In this document: in pieces, positions 47,562 to 57,976 of the stretch | Position numbering within the stretch: the first letter of the stretch is position 1 | Layout of the letters: every line of letters starts with the position of its first letter | Assembly: GCA_946811695.1 (NCBI GenBank) | Contig: OX328125.1 | Span: 106,463,847-106,527,846 of the forward strand | Direction of reading: 5' to 3' | Origin: Gonocerus acuteangulatus | Lineage: Eukaryota > Arthropoda > Insecta > Hemiptera > Coreidae | Length of the DNA: 64,000 bases | The notes under the pieces: generated by a model | Database searches by the model: none | Seen by the model: only the letters and a program-made list of their open reading frames with translations | What the model was told of the DNA's origin: nothing | Program-made: the position numbers and the translations under genes

Positions 47562-47614
47562 TAGTTGGGCAACTAAACTTTGTTTTATTTTGTTAAATAA
47601 AGTTTTTTTTCTTG
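47562..47614 (+). mobile_element. Short LINE 3' scrap
   Basis: GTTGGGCAACTAAACTTTGT then GTTAAATAAAGTTTTTTTTC interrupts X. It resembles the 3' end of the R2-type LINE at 5708-5760 (AAGTTGGGCAGCCC...TTAATAAAGTTTTC). Confidence 0.5.
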
Positions 47615-47752
47615 ACTTGTTATTCGTCAAGACTTTTATTTGTCCTTGTGTATTTACTAGATAGGTTTTATTCGGCATATTATTCTATATAGGCTATATT
47701 AGGCAGGGTATTCTACTCAATCTTGTGTACTTCTTCTTGATCCTTCTGTACA

Positions 47753-47992
47753 TGGGCGTATATAAAAACAATTTCGGGGGGGGGGCTGAGACCATTTCCA
47801 GGGTATGGAATACTAAATATTTAGAGCTTGGAATAGTTTTAGGCAACTAAAACGCTATTACACGTAAAATAAAATATGTTTTATGAACTAAGTGATCTTA
47901 TTTAATTTATTTTTAAGGGTTTTACGAGAAGTTTTTATCATCAATTCAAAATTTCGGGAGGGGCTGCAGCCCCCCCCCCCATATACGCCCAT
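47753..47992 (+). mobile_element. hAT-like MITE (family U), best copy
   Basis: Terminal inverted repeats CATGGGCGTATAT / ATATACGCCCATG, flanked on both sides by CTTCTGTA, a perfect 8-bp duplication as made by hAT transposases. About 240 bp, non-coding, with G- and C-runs near the ends. Confidence 0.8.
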
Positions 47993-48289
47993 GCTTCTGT
48001 ATCCTCTAGAAAGGCTTTATTAGGCATATTTTGTATTGATTTATAGAGCTTTGCTTTAGAATGAGAGCCAGATTCTGTAATTTCCGCTTCTGCGTAAAAG
48101 TTAGCTACTGTCGGTGTCCCTGACGCCTTAATATCACTTTTATTCGAGATGTTCGAGAGGTTTTTGACAATTTTCACGAGATATATAAAAAAAAAAAAAG
48201 TTTATTTCTTTTCTAAGCTTTTCAAATGGCACTAGGGACATGAACGGAACCGCGCTAAGATGCTGCAGTTCCTGCGAGTCGGACTTTTA

Positions 48290-48786
48290 TTTTTAATATT
48301 AAATGAAGTGCTTTATTCACGATGCGATTTAAAAAGCGTCTTCAATAAACATATTTGAAAATAATTACAAAAGGGCAGAAACTTTTGTGGGGTTTAATTA
48401 TCAGGAAACATAAAAATAATTGTTGCCTATGATGGATTGCAATACACTGCGCGTAACCGTAAGTGTGAATGTCAGCACCGCGCAGTTGTGGTTATTCTCT
48501 GCGCTCTCATTGGTTATTGCTCATATGATCTTGTACAGCTGTTCCAGTTCCAATGGCGGAGTGTATAAAACTCTCATTTAATATTTTTTTTTTTTTTTTT
48601 TACTTGTTATATCCCTTAAAGGTGTCTGCCATATTTATTATTTTGAAAGAAACGATTCGAGAGGTAGGATTGAAGGATGAGGTAATATGTGTGTGGTAAA
48701 ATACGCTTTACTTTGTATAACAACCCCGGGTGCCAGACTCGATCGAACGCTTGGGCGACGTCAAGGAAGGCACTCGTACAGTAGTT
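48290..48786. other. Unassigned
   Basis: About 500 bp between X elements with a T-run at 48585-48600. I see nothing recognisable. Confidence 0.35.
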
Positions 48787-48922
48787 TTAGCGCGGTTCCT
48801 CCCTCCCCCATAGGGAGGAACCCCGCTTATAAGGTTGATACAATGAAACAATCTGGAAGTGCCGTCTAGAAAATTTCGCGTTTCAGAACCCCTAGAGACC
48901 GAAAATAACGGTGGTTCAAATT

Positions 48923-48993
<71 letters not shown>

Positions 48994-49289
48994 CTGTTCG
49001 CTCTGTAGCTCCTAGACGAATGGTCCGATTTTGATGAAATTTGGTACAAAAATCTTTCGTCTAATTTGAAAGGTCAAGTTCGTTAACCAGCAAAATCCAC
49101 CCACTGGAAGATGGCGTTTGGGGCGAAATTCGCGCAAAAAAAATCGTAACGCTTACGTTTTTGAGTTCATAAGCTTGTAACTACTCGTTTTATATGCTTC
49201 TTGGGCTAGGAAAACGAATGAAACCATTTTCAAGGCGATAGCTTTAACCGTTTTCGAGAAAATTGGAAAAATAGTTTTTGAATACCGTT
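48787..49289 (-). repeat. Family X 3' part, truncated
   Basis: Starts TTAGCGCGGTTCCTCCC, TA core at 48927-48988, and stops at GAATACCGTTT where another X begins. The two are head-to-tail. Confidence 0.7.
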
Positions 49290-49449
49290 TTAGCGCGGTT
49301 CCTCCCTCCCCCATAGGGAGGAACCCCGCTTATAAGGTTGATACAATGAAACAATCCGGAAGTGCCGACAAGAAAATTTCGCGTTTCAGAACCCCTAGAG
49401 ACCGAAAATAACGGTGGTTCAAATTTGTATATATATATATATATGTATA

Positions 49450-49502
<53 letters not shown>

Positions 49503-50816
49503 CTGTTCGCTCATTTCTGGCTTCCCTGATGGTCCGATTTTGATGAAATTTGGTACAAAAATCCATCGTCCAATTTGAAAGGTCAAGATCGTTAACCAGC
49601 AAAATCCGCCCACTGGAAGATGGCGTTTGGGGCGAAATTCGCGCAGAAAAAATCGTAACGCTTACGCTTTTGAGTTCATAAGCTTGTAAGTACTCTTTCT
49701 ATAGGCTTCTTGGGCTAGGAAAACGAATGAAAGCATTTTAAGGCGATAGCTTTAACCGTTTTCGAGAAAATTTGAAAAATAGTTTTTGAATACCGTTTTT
49801 GGTTTGGGTACTTAGAATCACGGGATTCAGTTGAAACATTATCTGCATGTTCTACTTTCATTAAAACTAATATGTTGAAAGTTATGTTACGTTTGGAGTT
49901 AAGGAAGGGTTAGAATAAAATATTTTATGAACAGACATGAAAAGTTTTGGGAACTTCGTATATTTTCCTTAATATCTCGAAAAAGGTTGAGAATCTTGGT
50001 AAACGAACGAATACCATTAGAACGCTTACTAAATGCTCTACAAAAAAGGTTCTGATGAAAATTTTGATTAGGCGATGTCAATCGGAGAAATAAGTTCTTA
50101 AAACATTAAAGTAATTGATTTTGCTTATTCGGACTGTTCTTTTTGTCTGTTTTTATTCCTTGTTATTTTTTAATTGCTTATAGTTGGATAATGTATTTTA
50201 CAATAAAACAGATTAGGCACAATAAGAAAAACAATTCATTGTTAGAAATATAGCTTGCCAAGAGAAAAAGATTCGATGACGTCTTTTGAATATTTTCAAT
50301 TGCCTTTATGCTGTTGGTTTTTTTATTTTATTTTTTAATTGATTTTATCTGTAGAATTATTACTATAGTAAAAGAACACAGGAATGTGTGAACATTTTTG
50401 ATATTTTCCAATTCATTGAAACGTATGAAATGAAGTATCGGTAGAAGAGGATTCTAGGGTCTTGCGGACCTGACCCCAGGTATAGCCATAAAACCCTTTG
50501 AACAAAGGCCGAGGAAAATACTATCTGTTTCTATTCTATGCTTTTCAAATGAGAATAGAGATATGAACAGGAACCGGGGTCTCCCGTGGTCTAATGGCTA
50601 GCGCCTTGGATTCATAAGCGGGAGATGGTGGGTTCGATTCCCAACCTCCGGCAGGAATTTTATCATCCCACGGCTCGCTGGTGAAATTCCTCGCTACACC
50701 CTGGATGTCGGCGCTAATGACCTACATGTAGATGAGCCGTGAAAAAAAAAAAAAAAAAAAAAAAAATGAACTGGAACCGCGCTAAGATGACGCAGTTCCT
50801 GCGAGTCGGACTTTTT
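49290..50816 (-). mobile_element. Family X element with SINE insertion
   Basis: 3' end TTAGCGCGGTTCC at 49290, TA core at about 49430-49498, 5' end CTGCGAGTCGGACTTTTT at 50799-50816. A SINE (50577-50765) sits near the 5' end. Non-coding. Confidence 0.75.
50577..50765 (+). mobile_element. tRNA-derived SINE (family 2) with poly(A) tail
   Basis: Head with box A TGGTCTAATGGCTAGCGC (about 50587) and box B GGTTCGATTCC (about 50631). The body includes GGTGAAATTCCTCGCTACAC, ATGACCTACATGTAGATGAG and then A-rich (about 24 A). Flanked by ATGAACAGGAACCG (50563-50576) and ATGAACTGGAACCG (50766-50779), a 14-bp duplication with one change. Confidence 0.85.
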
Positions 50817-51350
50817 ATATATTTGGTTAAAAGTCAAGCTCGTTATCCAGCAGATTTCATACCCCGGGTTTTTGGAGCGAAAAGCTTACGTATTCAAGTT
50901 CAAATGCTTGCAGGTACGTTTTGTAGGTTGCTTGAAATAGGAAAACGAATAAATAATTTTTAAGGCAATATCTGTAACCATTTTTGAGAAAAGTGAAAAA
51001 ATATTATTGGAACTAATTTCGGGTAAGAACTTAGAATCGTGGGATTCAATTCGTGTTTCAAATTCATCTAAACTAAGATGTTTAAATTTTAGTTACATAT
51101 GGAGGTCATGAAGTATTCGGGAAAAAAATATTTTATTAATAGTTGTGATCTTCGTATTTTTTCGTAAATATCTCCAAAACGGTTGGGCAATTGTTGTAAG
51201 TGGAAGATGACTATTCCAAAACTTATCAAATTCTCTACCAAAGCAATTTTCGATGGAGCGATGTAAATCGGAGAAATACGTGCTTAAAATTTCGAAAGTG
51301 TTAATTTTGTCCTTTTCGAGGGTTTCTTGTCATTGTTTAACTCACCTTTA
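50817..51350 (-). repeat. Older, diverged family X fragment
   Basis: Weak but collinear X blocks: GTCAAGCTCGTTATCCAGCA, AGGAAAACGAATAAATAATT, TTAGAATCGTGGGATTCAAT and AAATATCTCCAAAACGGTTG. Confidence 0.55.
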
Positions 51351-52182
51351 AACCAGAAAAATATTTCGTCTAATTCGTAAGATAAAGTTCGTGAGAATCC
51401 GTCGACCGGAACATGGTTTTTGAAGTGAAATGCGTGCGAAAAAAAATCTTAAACTATGTTTTTCTTGGTTCCCTAAAAAGTAGGTTATGCTGCCTCCCCT
51501 CGAAATTCCCAAGCTGCTACATGCGAAGCCGTCTCTTTGTTTATCACTAAGCCTCTTCCCTATTTCTTGCATTATTCTATAAAAAATGTCCGACTCTCTG
51601 GAATACTCTGGTATGTAATAGTCTTAATTTTAATAGCATCTATTAATTAAATTATCTGCTTCTGTTATCTTTGTATTTCTATGCTTTCATTTCCTAACTG
51701 AGCAGAACTTCATCCTTGGGAATTTTCTCTTATAGCCTGGATCATTGATTTGGAATTCGGACCTTTTAATGGTCTTGATTTTAATTTTAATTTATTTAAT
51801 TTTTAATGATCTTCAGTGAAAAAGCGTAAACATTAGCATGAAGTCTGCAACTGCAAGAGCCTCTGTAAAGTATCTTAAGAAACAATTAGCTAATATCGGT
51901 TCACATGAATTAATTTTGTCATATAAATTGCCCATCATTTAGTCAAAACAAGCTCAGAATTTCTTAAAAACACAGGAATTAAACTTTTCTTCCCCTGGGA
52001 GAATTATAGAATTTATGACAATGCATTAAAATTGTTTAATATCCTCCGTCAATTAATTTTTTTTTTAGTTAATTGAATTGTACAGTGTGTGTTTATTTTA
52101 GTTTGTATGAGCAATCACTCAATTAATATAATTAATTGTTAATAACTGATAACCTTGATGATTTTTGTGAAATGTTAGTAAC

Positions 52183-52474
52183 AGGCCACTAAGAGCCCAG
52201 AGGGGCAGATTCTGTAGAGGTAGTTGATTCTTGGCAATTTGGCACGCTAGGGAGATGTGTGGTCAGTACTACGCTCTCGAGCCACCTGATTTTGCCCTTT
52301 GCAGGTACCCATTTAATAATTAATTAAAGGCTTGGTGGGCCTGGGGCGATCTGGGACCCCAAATCCCCAATCCAGCCAATGACACTTGAAAAAATCTTTA
52401 GTGCACACTCGTGTTTCGAACCTTGGTCCTCCACTTCATTAGTCGATTGCTGTTCCACTGAGCTAATCTCGCCC

Positions 52475-52476
<2 letters not shown>
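52183..52476 (-). mobile_element. tRNA-derived SINE (family 1), second copy
   Basis: Minus strand: GGGGGCGAGATTAGCTCAGT, box B-like GGTTCGAAAC, body CTGGATTGGGGATTTGGGGT, ending GGCCTGTTAC. It is a diverged copy of 5072-5430, abutting (TA)n at 52477-52518. No T-run tail is left. Confidence 0.8.
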
Positions 52477-52523
<47 letters not shown>

Positions 52524-52864
52524 TATAAATAATTTATTGGCAGTGACATGTGAATGGAGTGAAAAAATGAAGGTGATTTTTTTTTTTTTTTTTGTAGGCT
52601 TGCCAGCCATAAAGATCTTCAAGGCCTTGGAATAGAACTTGTACATTCTTATTTATTAACAGTTGACATTATGTATGATATATATATATCATTTACGTAT
52701 TACTATTGGGTGCTTCCATATCAAGTGATCTAGGGATGTTTCCAAGATTATTTTTAAATTGGAAATTATTGTTCCATGTTAACGATTTTTACATATAAAT
52801 CCTGAAGTCCCAAAAATCATTTCGCATACTATATTATAATAATTACTTGTGTCTTATCACACAG

Positions 52865-52948
52865 GATATGGAGCCTCCAATAGTCTGCTAGGAATCCAGA
52901 TAAAACAGGAAAAAGACTGTACCGATAAAAATCTCCCATCTTCTTCAG
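52865..52948 (+). CDS. Exon of zinc-finger gene 2 (IKQE exon)
   Basis: 84 bp between CACACAG (ends 52864) and GTAAGC (from 52949). It reads YGASNSLLGIQIKQEKDCTD then KNLPSSS, with two leading bases and one trailing base of split codons (phase 1-1). IKQE fits the psi-K-x-E SUMO-site consensus often seen in the linker region of insect zinc-finger proteins. Its duplicate is at 63954. Predicted from splice signals and the duplicated, in-frame-conserved exon. Confidence 0.6.
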
Positions 52949-53134
52949 GTAAGCTGTTACAACATTTCATTCTAAATTAATATATAGAATGCCTAGATTT
53001 AATTTAGTATTTTTAAATGGAATATCTAATGAGATACTAATTTACCTTGCAAAAACTACTGTAATGAAGACTCCTCTTGTGTATTAGCTGGTACTGAGGG
53101 AAAAATCTGTTCAAATTTTCATTAATAGTTCCTC

Positions 53135-53425
53135 TTAGATACTGAAAATGACCCTTTTCCAAGTTTATATGTTTATGTGTGTCTGATACCACTACAACGA
53201 CCACAATTTTTGTTCTTTCACTCCGGCACTTGGTTTATAGCATCCCCATAATAAAGGATTTGATAAGTTCTTTAACCAATAAAAACTGTTTATTTTTAGG
53301 GGTCAAGTTTACCCCAGACCCAAATTATTAATTTGCTCCTAAAATTCGAAATGTTTGTTATACTGTAATGAAACTCTATATACCTTATACAAATCTGATG
53401 AGAACCAAGGGTAATTGTGAAGTTT
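53135..53425 (-). repeat. Old family Z core fragment (intron)
   Basis: GATACTGAAAATGACCCTTT, a short TG-rich core, ACAATTTTTGTT and CCAGACCCAAATTATTAATT align with Z (6788 and 8050-8230) but are well diverged. Confidence 0.45.
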
Positions 53426-54417
53426 ATTCTATATTTTTGTAATCTGTTGCTTATGGGCATTTGTGCTCAGTGTTTCCACTTGCTTCGCTCACAGATATAT
53501 AAACTCTTGTCAAACAAGCTTGCTAAAATTAATAAAATTCTATTATTTTTAGCGAGTTGGATTTACTAGAGCTTTGATATCATCTTGAGTGAGCAGGAAT
53601 GCATAGCACACATGCCCACAATGCAAAATAAATATAAATACTTAAAACAAAAATATAAATACTTCATTATTCTTTAGCCTATCTCCTAGATATCTTTTAA
53701 TCTTTCATTTTTGGCCGCGAAATGAAATATTATTTCTATTTCACTCTAATTGCCCATCCCCTTCTTTAACCTTTCTTATAAATTTACCAACATTTCAAAT
53801 GGAAGTTCTTTATGTCCCAATTTTACATCATCGCTGTGCATGTTTACGAATATTGTTGTTTACACTAGCATTCTTTACCTGCATAATGGCGAAATTTAGT
53901 GTGTAATAACTTTTTTCGTAATTGAGAGTGACTTTTTAACAGATTCATACTGAGTGCATTAAAATATCTCATAGAACAATCTAAAAAACAATTAGTGAGG
54001 AGGCCCCGAATCTTCAGAATTACCGAACCATGAGGTTAGAAATTGGGGTTTACTCATGAACAAAATGGTACAAAAAAAATAATAATAATAATAATGAATC
54101 AACTGTTCATAACAGATATAAAGGAGCATAAGTATTTATGTACATTTTGTATGTATATAAGTTAGTATAATCACGTCCTTTTTTTACGTAACATACCAAC
54201 TTACCATCTTGCCAATAAATATGCTTAGTTTGCAGTTCCAGCATGACTGACGTTTAAAATACATGCTGTTTATGGAAGATGATAGTTTTATAAAAGAATA
54301 AATCTCCATTTTGTAGTTGCAACTCAGTGCTGGGATTTATTTAATCTGTTTAAGTAATCTCTCGTAGATCTTAAATAGTTTTTTTATTTTTTTAACTCTT
54401 CAATTTCTGCTCTCCAG
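53426..54417. other. Intron, nothing recognised
   Basis: AT-rich sequence between two predicted exons. No element or RNA gene that I can name. Confidence 0.4.
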
Positions 54418-54486
54418 GAACCTGTTTTTTGAATATTAAGCAAGATACTGAGATGAATGATGTACCTGAGAATCGGGACATTAAAG
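54418..54486 (+). CDS. Second exon of zinc-finger gene 2 (IKQD exon)
   Basis: 69 bp between TCTCCAG (ends 54417) and GTATTA (from 54487). It reads TCFLNIKQDTEMNDVPENRD then IK, phase 1-1, so it can follow the exon ending at 52948 (joined codon GGA). NIKQD echoes the IKQE of the previous exon, suggesting an internal exon duplication. The donor GTATTA is weaker than that of the first exon. Confidence 0.5.
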
Positions 54487-54914
54487 GTATTATTCTGTAA
54501 CAATTTTTTTATTTCTTTATTTATTAATGTTTTTGCAATTTGGTGATAAAACATTTCCAAATCAATGAAAAATATTCAGGGTTTGTTTGGGGTGGTATAT
54601 GCCCAATATTGCACATGTAAATTTTTCTTTTTTTTTTTTGGGTGACTGCTCATGGACACCAAGTGTTACCTTGCGCAGAGGCAATATTGTAACCAATGAA
54701 GGTCTACTGAAGTGCCATTATTGTTAGTTGTTAATATAAGTGTTATTAGTTTTGAGTTAAAATAGTTATATGTCAAGCATGAATCAGTTCCAATAGACAA
54801 AAGTCAAGTAAATATAATAGTTAGTAATTTCGACGGTTCATTCAGTCGTGTGTGCAGTAGTCATTATTTTTTTATTTTATTATTTATTTATTTATTCAGA
54901 ATTTACAACAATGC
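54487..54914. other. Intron or intergenic, nothing recognised
   Basis: AT-rich with T-runs. No named repeat. Confidence 0.35.
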
Positions 54915-55381
54915 AAAAAAAGTCCGACTCGCAGGAACTGCGTCATCTTAGCGTGGTTCCTTTAATCTCAAAGGAATGGAATAGATTAGGCATCACAAAT
55001 CACAGGAAACTGACAGTAGCCAACATACACAGAAGCGAATAATTCTTAATCTGTATAAGCCAATACAATTATGTACTGAAAACGTACTTAATCTTCGACT
55101 ACTGTCCCTTAACCATTTGTAAATAATACTATATGTATTGGTTCGAATAAATATTGATTGATCTTTGACTACTGCTGAGAAGGCTCTATTCTAAACAACC
55201 AAAAATTTGTTGTCATTTTAAGTATCTTCTTATACTAGCAAATTCGTTTTACTGCTGTTATAATCAACTGTAAATATGTGCTTCATGGCAAATAAAATTC
55301 CATTCTGCCATGGGTTAAATCTTTCTATAAAATAAGAAATAGCGATAACTTCAGTTGGAGGCTATGAGGAAGGTTATATAG

Positions 55382-55830
55382 TGTAATGATCTAAAAGGGG
55401 GTGCTCTAGAAAGAGTCAGTTTCTGGTATAGCAAAGAGTAGCATTCCTATTCAAAATAAAGGCTAAGTTATATTGAATAAGTCCGTCACAAATAGTATCT
55501 AGTATTTATTTATTATTAGTATTTAATATGGTCTCAACACATAAAAGGACAGATGGTAAGAAGTGGTTCTAATTTAATATTTCTCATGCTTTTCTTTCAG
55601 GAAATTCATTAAATTAATTTAATAATTCAAATAATTTTATTCATAAATCCGTATGTGGTGAGTTTGGTAATTTTAAATGAACCCTGAGATATAATGAAAA
55701 TATAATAAAAACATTTCAAGTAAACTTTTTCTATAATAATTTTTAAATATAATTAATTTTCTTTTTCTTACCCAAACCCAAAACACCACATCTTGGTGAC
55801 CCAATGTGGGGCAATCCACTAAACACCACA
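55382..55830 (+). mobile_element. Shrunken L1-family LTR element with primer-binding site
   Basis: TGTAATGATC...AAACACCACA is an internally deleted LTR (55382-55790). Next come TCT and TGGTGACCCAATGTGGGGC (55794-55812), a primer-binding-site-like block, then a scrap of LTR end AACACCACA to 55830. ATAG flanks it on both sides (55378-55381, 55831-55834). The X copy at the window start shows the same site empty (GGTTATATAGATA in complement). Confidence 0.75.
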
Positions 55831-56684
55831 ATAGATAGGAGAATTCAAAACAAACTATGCTCATGATTAGCCACAGCCATCTTGATTACCACAGTAACTC
55901 CAAACTTATTACCAATACCTTTCACCGTCTCTTAGCTTATTTGACAACAATACTAATTTTACTGATAAATGCAATTTAAATCCAAAAACAACCAATGAAA
56001 AAGTGAGAAAAACCAAGAGAAAACCCCTTTCAAAACAAAAAAGCAAACACTTTTTAAGTTTTAAGCGCTTATATCTCTGATTGACGTTGCCCCATCGAAT
56101 ATTGCTTCAGAACCTTTTTTGTAGTGAATTTAGTAAGCATTCGAATGGTCACCTTCCACTTACCACGATTTCCCAACCGTTATCGATATATTTACGAAAA
56201 ATGTATGAAGATCCGAAAACTTTTCATGTCTATTAATAAAATAATTTTTTTCGAATACTTCCTTAACTCCAAATATAACTAAAATTTAAACATCTTAGTT
56301 GGGATTAATTTCCAAGATGTAGAAAATATTTCAATTGAATCCCGCGATTCTAAGTACCCACAAAATAATAATGACTTACAAAAACATTGATTCCACTTTT
56401 CTCAGAAACGGTTACAGATATTGCCTTAAAAATGGTTTCATTCGTTTTCCTATGTTAAGAAACCTATAAAACAAGTACCTGCAAGCATATGAACTCAAAA
56501 ACGTAAGCGTTACAAATTTTGTTGCACGAATTTCGCCCCAAACACTATCTTCCAGTAGGCGGATTCAGCTGGTTAACAAACTTGACCTTTCAAATTAGAC
56601 GACAGATTTTTGTACCAAATTTCATCAAAATCGGACGATTTTTGAGCTCACTAGAGAGCGAACAGGCAAGCATATATATAAATA

Positions 56685-57970
56685 CCAGGTCTGCAAGTTT
56701 AAAATGTCGTTTATTTCTTAAAATAAATACACAGTAATTTAAAAAAAAGTATAATATATTTCATTCAAAGTACTGGCCCTCGCTTTCTACACATTTTGTC
56801 CATCTCTCGGGCAATTTATGGATACCATTCCAAAAGAATGCTTCATCTTTATTTGAAATCCATTCATCGAGCCATTTTCTTACATCCTCGAAATTGTTAA
56901 AATGTTGCTCAGCCAATGAGTGTCCCATCGATGAGAAGAGGTGATAATCAGAAGGCGCCAGGTCAGGTGAATACGGCGGGTGGGGTAGGAGTTCCCAACC
57001 AAGCGAAGAAATCGTTTCCTTAGTCAATCTGGCTGAATGTGCAGGAGCGTTATCATGCTGAAGAATGGCTTTGGCGTGCCTGTGAGCCCATTCTGGGCGT
57101 TTTTCGATCAATGCGTGACTCAAATTGATCAATTGTTGTCGGTAGCGGTCGGTATTGACTGTTTCGCCGGGTTTGAGAAGCTCGTAGTAGATTACTCCCT
57201 TCTGATCCCACCACACACACAGCATTGTCTTCTTCCCAAAACGATCCGGTCTTGCACTCGATGTGGATGGTTGTCCTGGCGTTACCCATGATTTTATTCG
57301 TTTGGGATTCTGAAAATAAATCCATTTTTCATCGCCAGTTACAACTCGATGCAAAAAACCCTTTCTTTTGTGGCGTAAAAGCAGCATTTCGCACACAGTT
57401 TTTCGTTTTTCCATCTGTCGTTCGTCCAATTCATGTGGAACCCATTTTCCAACCTTTTGAATCTTTCCCATAGCTCTCAGGCGATCGGAAATGGCTTGCC
57501 TAGTGACATTCAACTGTTCTGCCATCATTTGTTGGGTTTGGGTATTGTCTTCGTCTAATAAAGATTGGAATTCGACGTCCTCAAACTTTTTTGGTCGATT
57601 TTCTCGTTTTTTATCAGTAACATCAAAATCACCACGTTTGAAACTTTGGAACCAACGTTCACATGTCTTGACGGTTGGAGCAAGATTGCCATAAGTCTCA
57701 ACAAGAATTCGATGACATTCAGATGCCTTTTTCTTTTGATTAAATAAGAAAATCATGACATGCCGCAAATGCTCTTTATTTGGCTTAAAATTAGACATTT
57801 TTAACACCAAAGAAAGGTATGATACGTCTGCGTAAACGACTTAAAAACAACTGACTTTTGTAAACAAATGACTAACAAACAAGATAGCGTTTAGAGATAA
57901 GCAAATCCTTCAATAGGCTAAGAGCGCATTCTATTGGAATTAAAACGACATTTTAAACTTGCAATCCTGG
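56685..57970 (-). mobile_element. Mariner transposon, mauritiana (Mos1-like) subfamily, structurally intact
   Basis: 1286 bp, flanked by TA (56683-56684, 57971-57972). Terminal inverted repeats of about 28 bp start CCAGGTCTGCAAGTTTAAAA on the left and CCAGGATTGCAAGTTTAAAA on the right (minus strand), then ATGTCGTTT. They differ at two positions. It contains one uninterrupted transposase gene. The length, the CCAGG ends and the 345-residue protein match the Mos1 plan. It lies in the (TA)n core of the X element. Confidence 0.93.
56761..57798 (-). CDS. Mariner transposase (Mos1-like), intact
   Basis: 345 residues if translation starts at the Met at 57798 (MSNFKPNKEHLRHV), which matches the usual mariner start; an upstream in-frame Met at 57810 would add four residues. 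The N-terminal half has two helix-turn-helix domains for binding the inverted repeats (residues about 1-110, with TYGNLAPTVKTCERWFQSF-type text) and the linker WVPHEL. The catalytic domain has TGDEKWIYF, HDNAPAH and YSPDLAPSDYHLF. I count exactly 34 residues between the second and third catalytic Asp, so DD34D is complete. The end is KLPERWTKCVESEGQYFE. It cuts and pastes its own element into TA sites. No frameshift or stop is seen. Confidence 0.95.
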   Translation of the reverse strand: MSNFKPNKEHLRHVMIFLFNQKKKASECHRILVETYGNLAPTVKTCERWFQSFKRGDFDVTDKKRENRPKKFEDVEFQSLLDEDNTQTQQMMAEQLNVTRQAISDRLRAMGKIQKVGKWVPHELDERQMEKRKTVCEMLLLRHKRKGFLHRVVTGDEKWIYFQNPKRIKSWVTPGQPSTSSARPDRFGKKTMLCVWWDQKGVIYYELLKPGETVNTDRYRQQLINLSHALIEKRPEWAHRHAKAILQHDNAPAHSARLTKETISSLGWELLPHPPYSPDLAPSDYHLFSSMGHSLAEQHFNNFEDVRKWLDEWISNKDEAFFWNGIHKLPERWTKCVESEGQYFE

Positions 57971-57976
57971 TATATA

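Larger units (their letters stand above)
40451..48289 (-). mobile_element. Family X element, long copy carrying other insertions
   Basis: 3' end TTAGCGCGGTTCCTCCCTCC at 40451. 5' end CTGCGAGTCGGACTTTT at 48272-48289. (TA)n core at 40590-40660. The total of 7.8 kb is inflated by a Helitron/foldback insertion (42271-44503), a LINE 3' fragment (44714-44875), an R2-type LINE 3' scrap (about 47562-47614), a MITE (47753-47992) and duplicated X interior. Open frames inside are repeat shadows. Confidence 0.7.
51424..52960 (+). repeat. Segmental duplication, left copy (zinc-finger upstream segment)
   Basis: Matches 63225-64000 collinearly. Shared blocks: GAAATTCCCAAGCTGCTACA, GGAATACTCTGGTATGTAAT and ATACTATATTATAAT, then a splice acceptor and exon. 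This copy is longer because of a SINE and a TA tract. Confidence 0.75.

Noticed and set aside
49899..50081. Frame resembling ones at 25620 and 18055
   Set aside because: X interior copies read in the same frame; many indels between copies and no conserved start or stop.
50577..50650. Possible functional tRNA gene
   Set aside because: It is the head of a SINE with poly(A) tail and flanking duplication.
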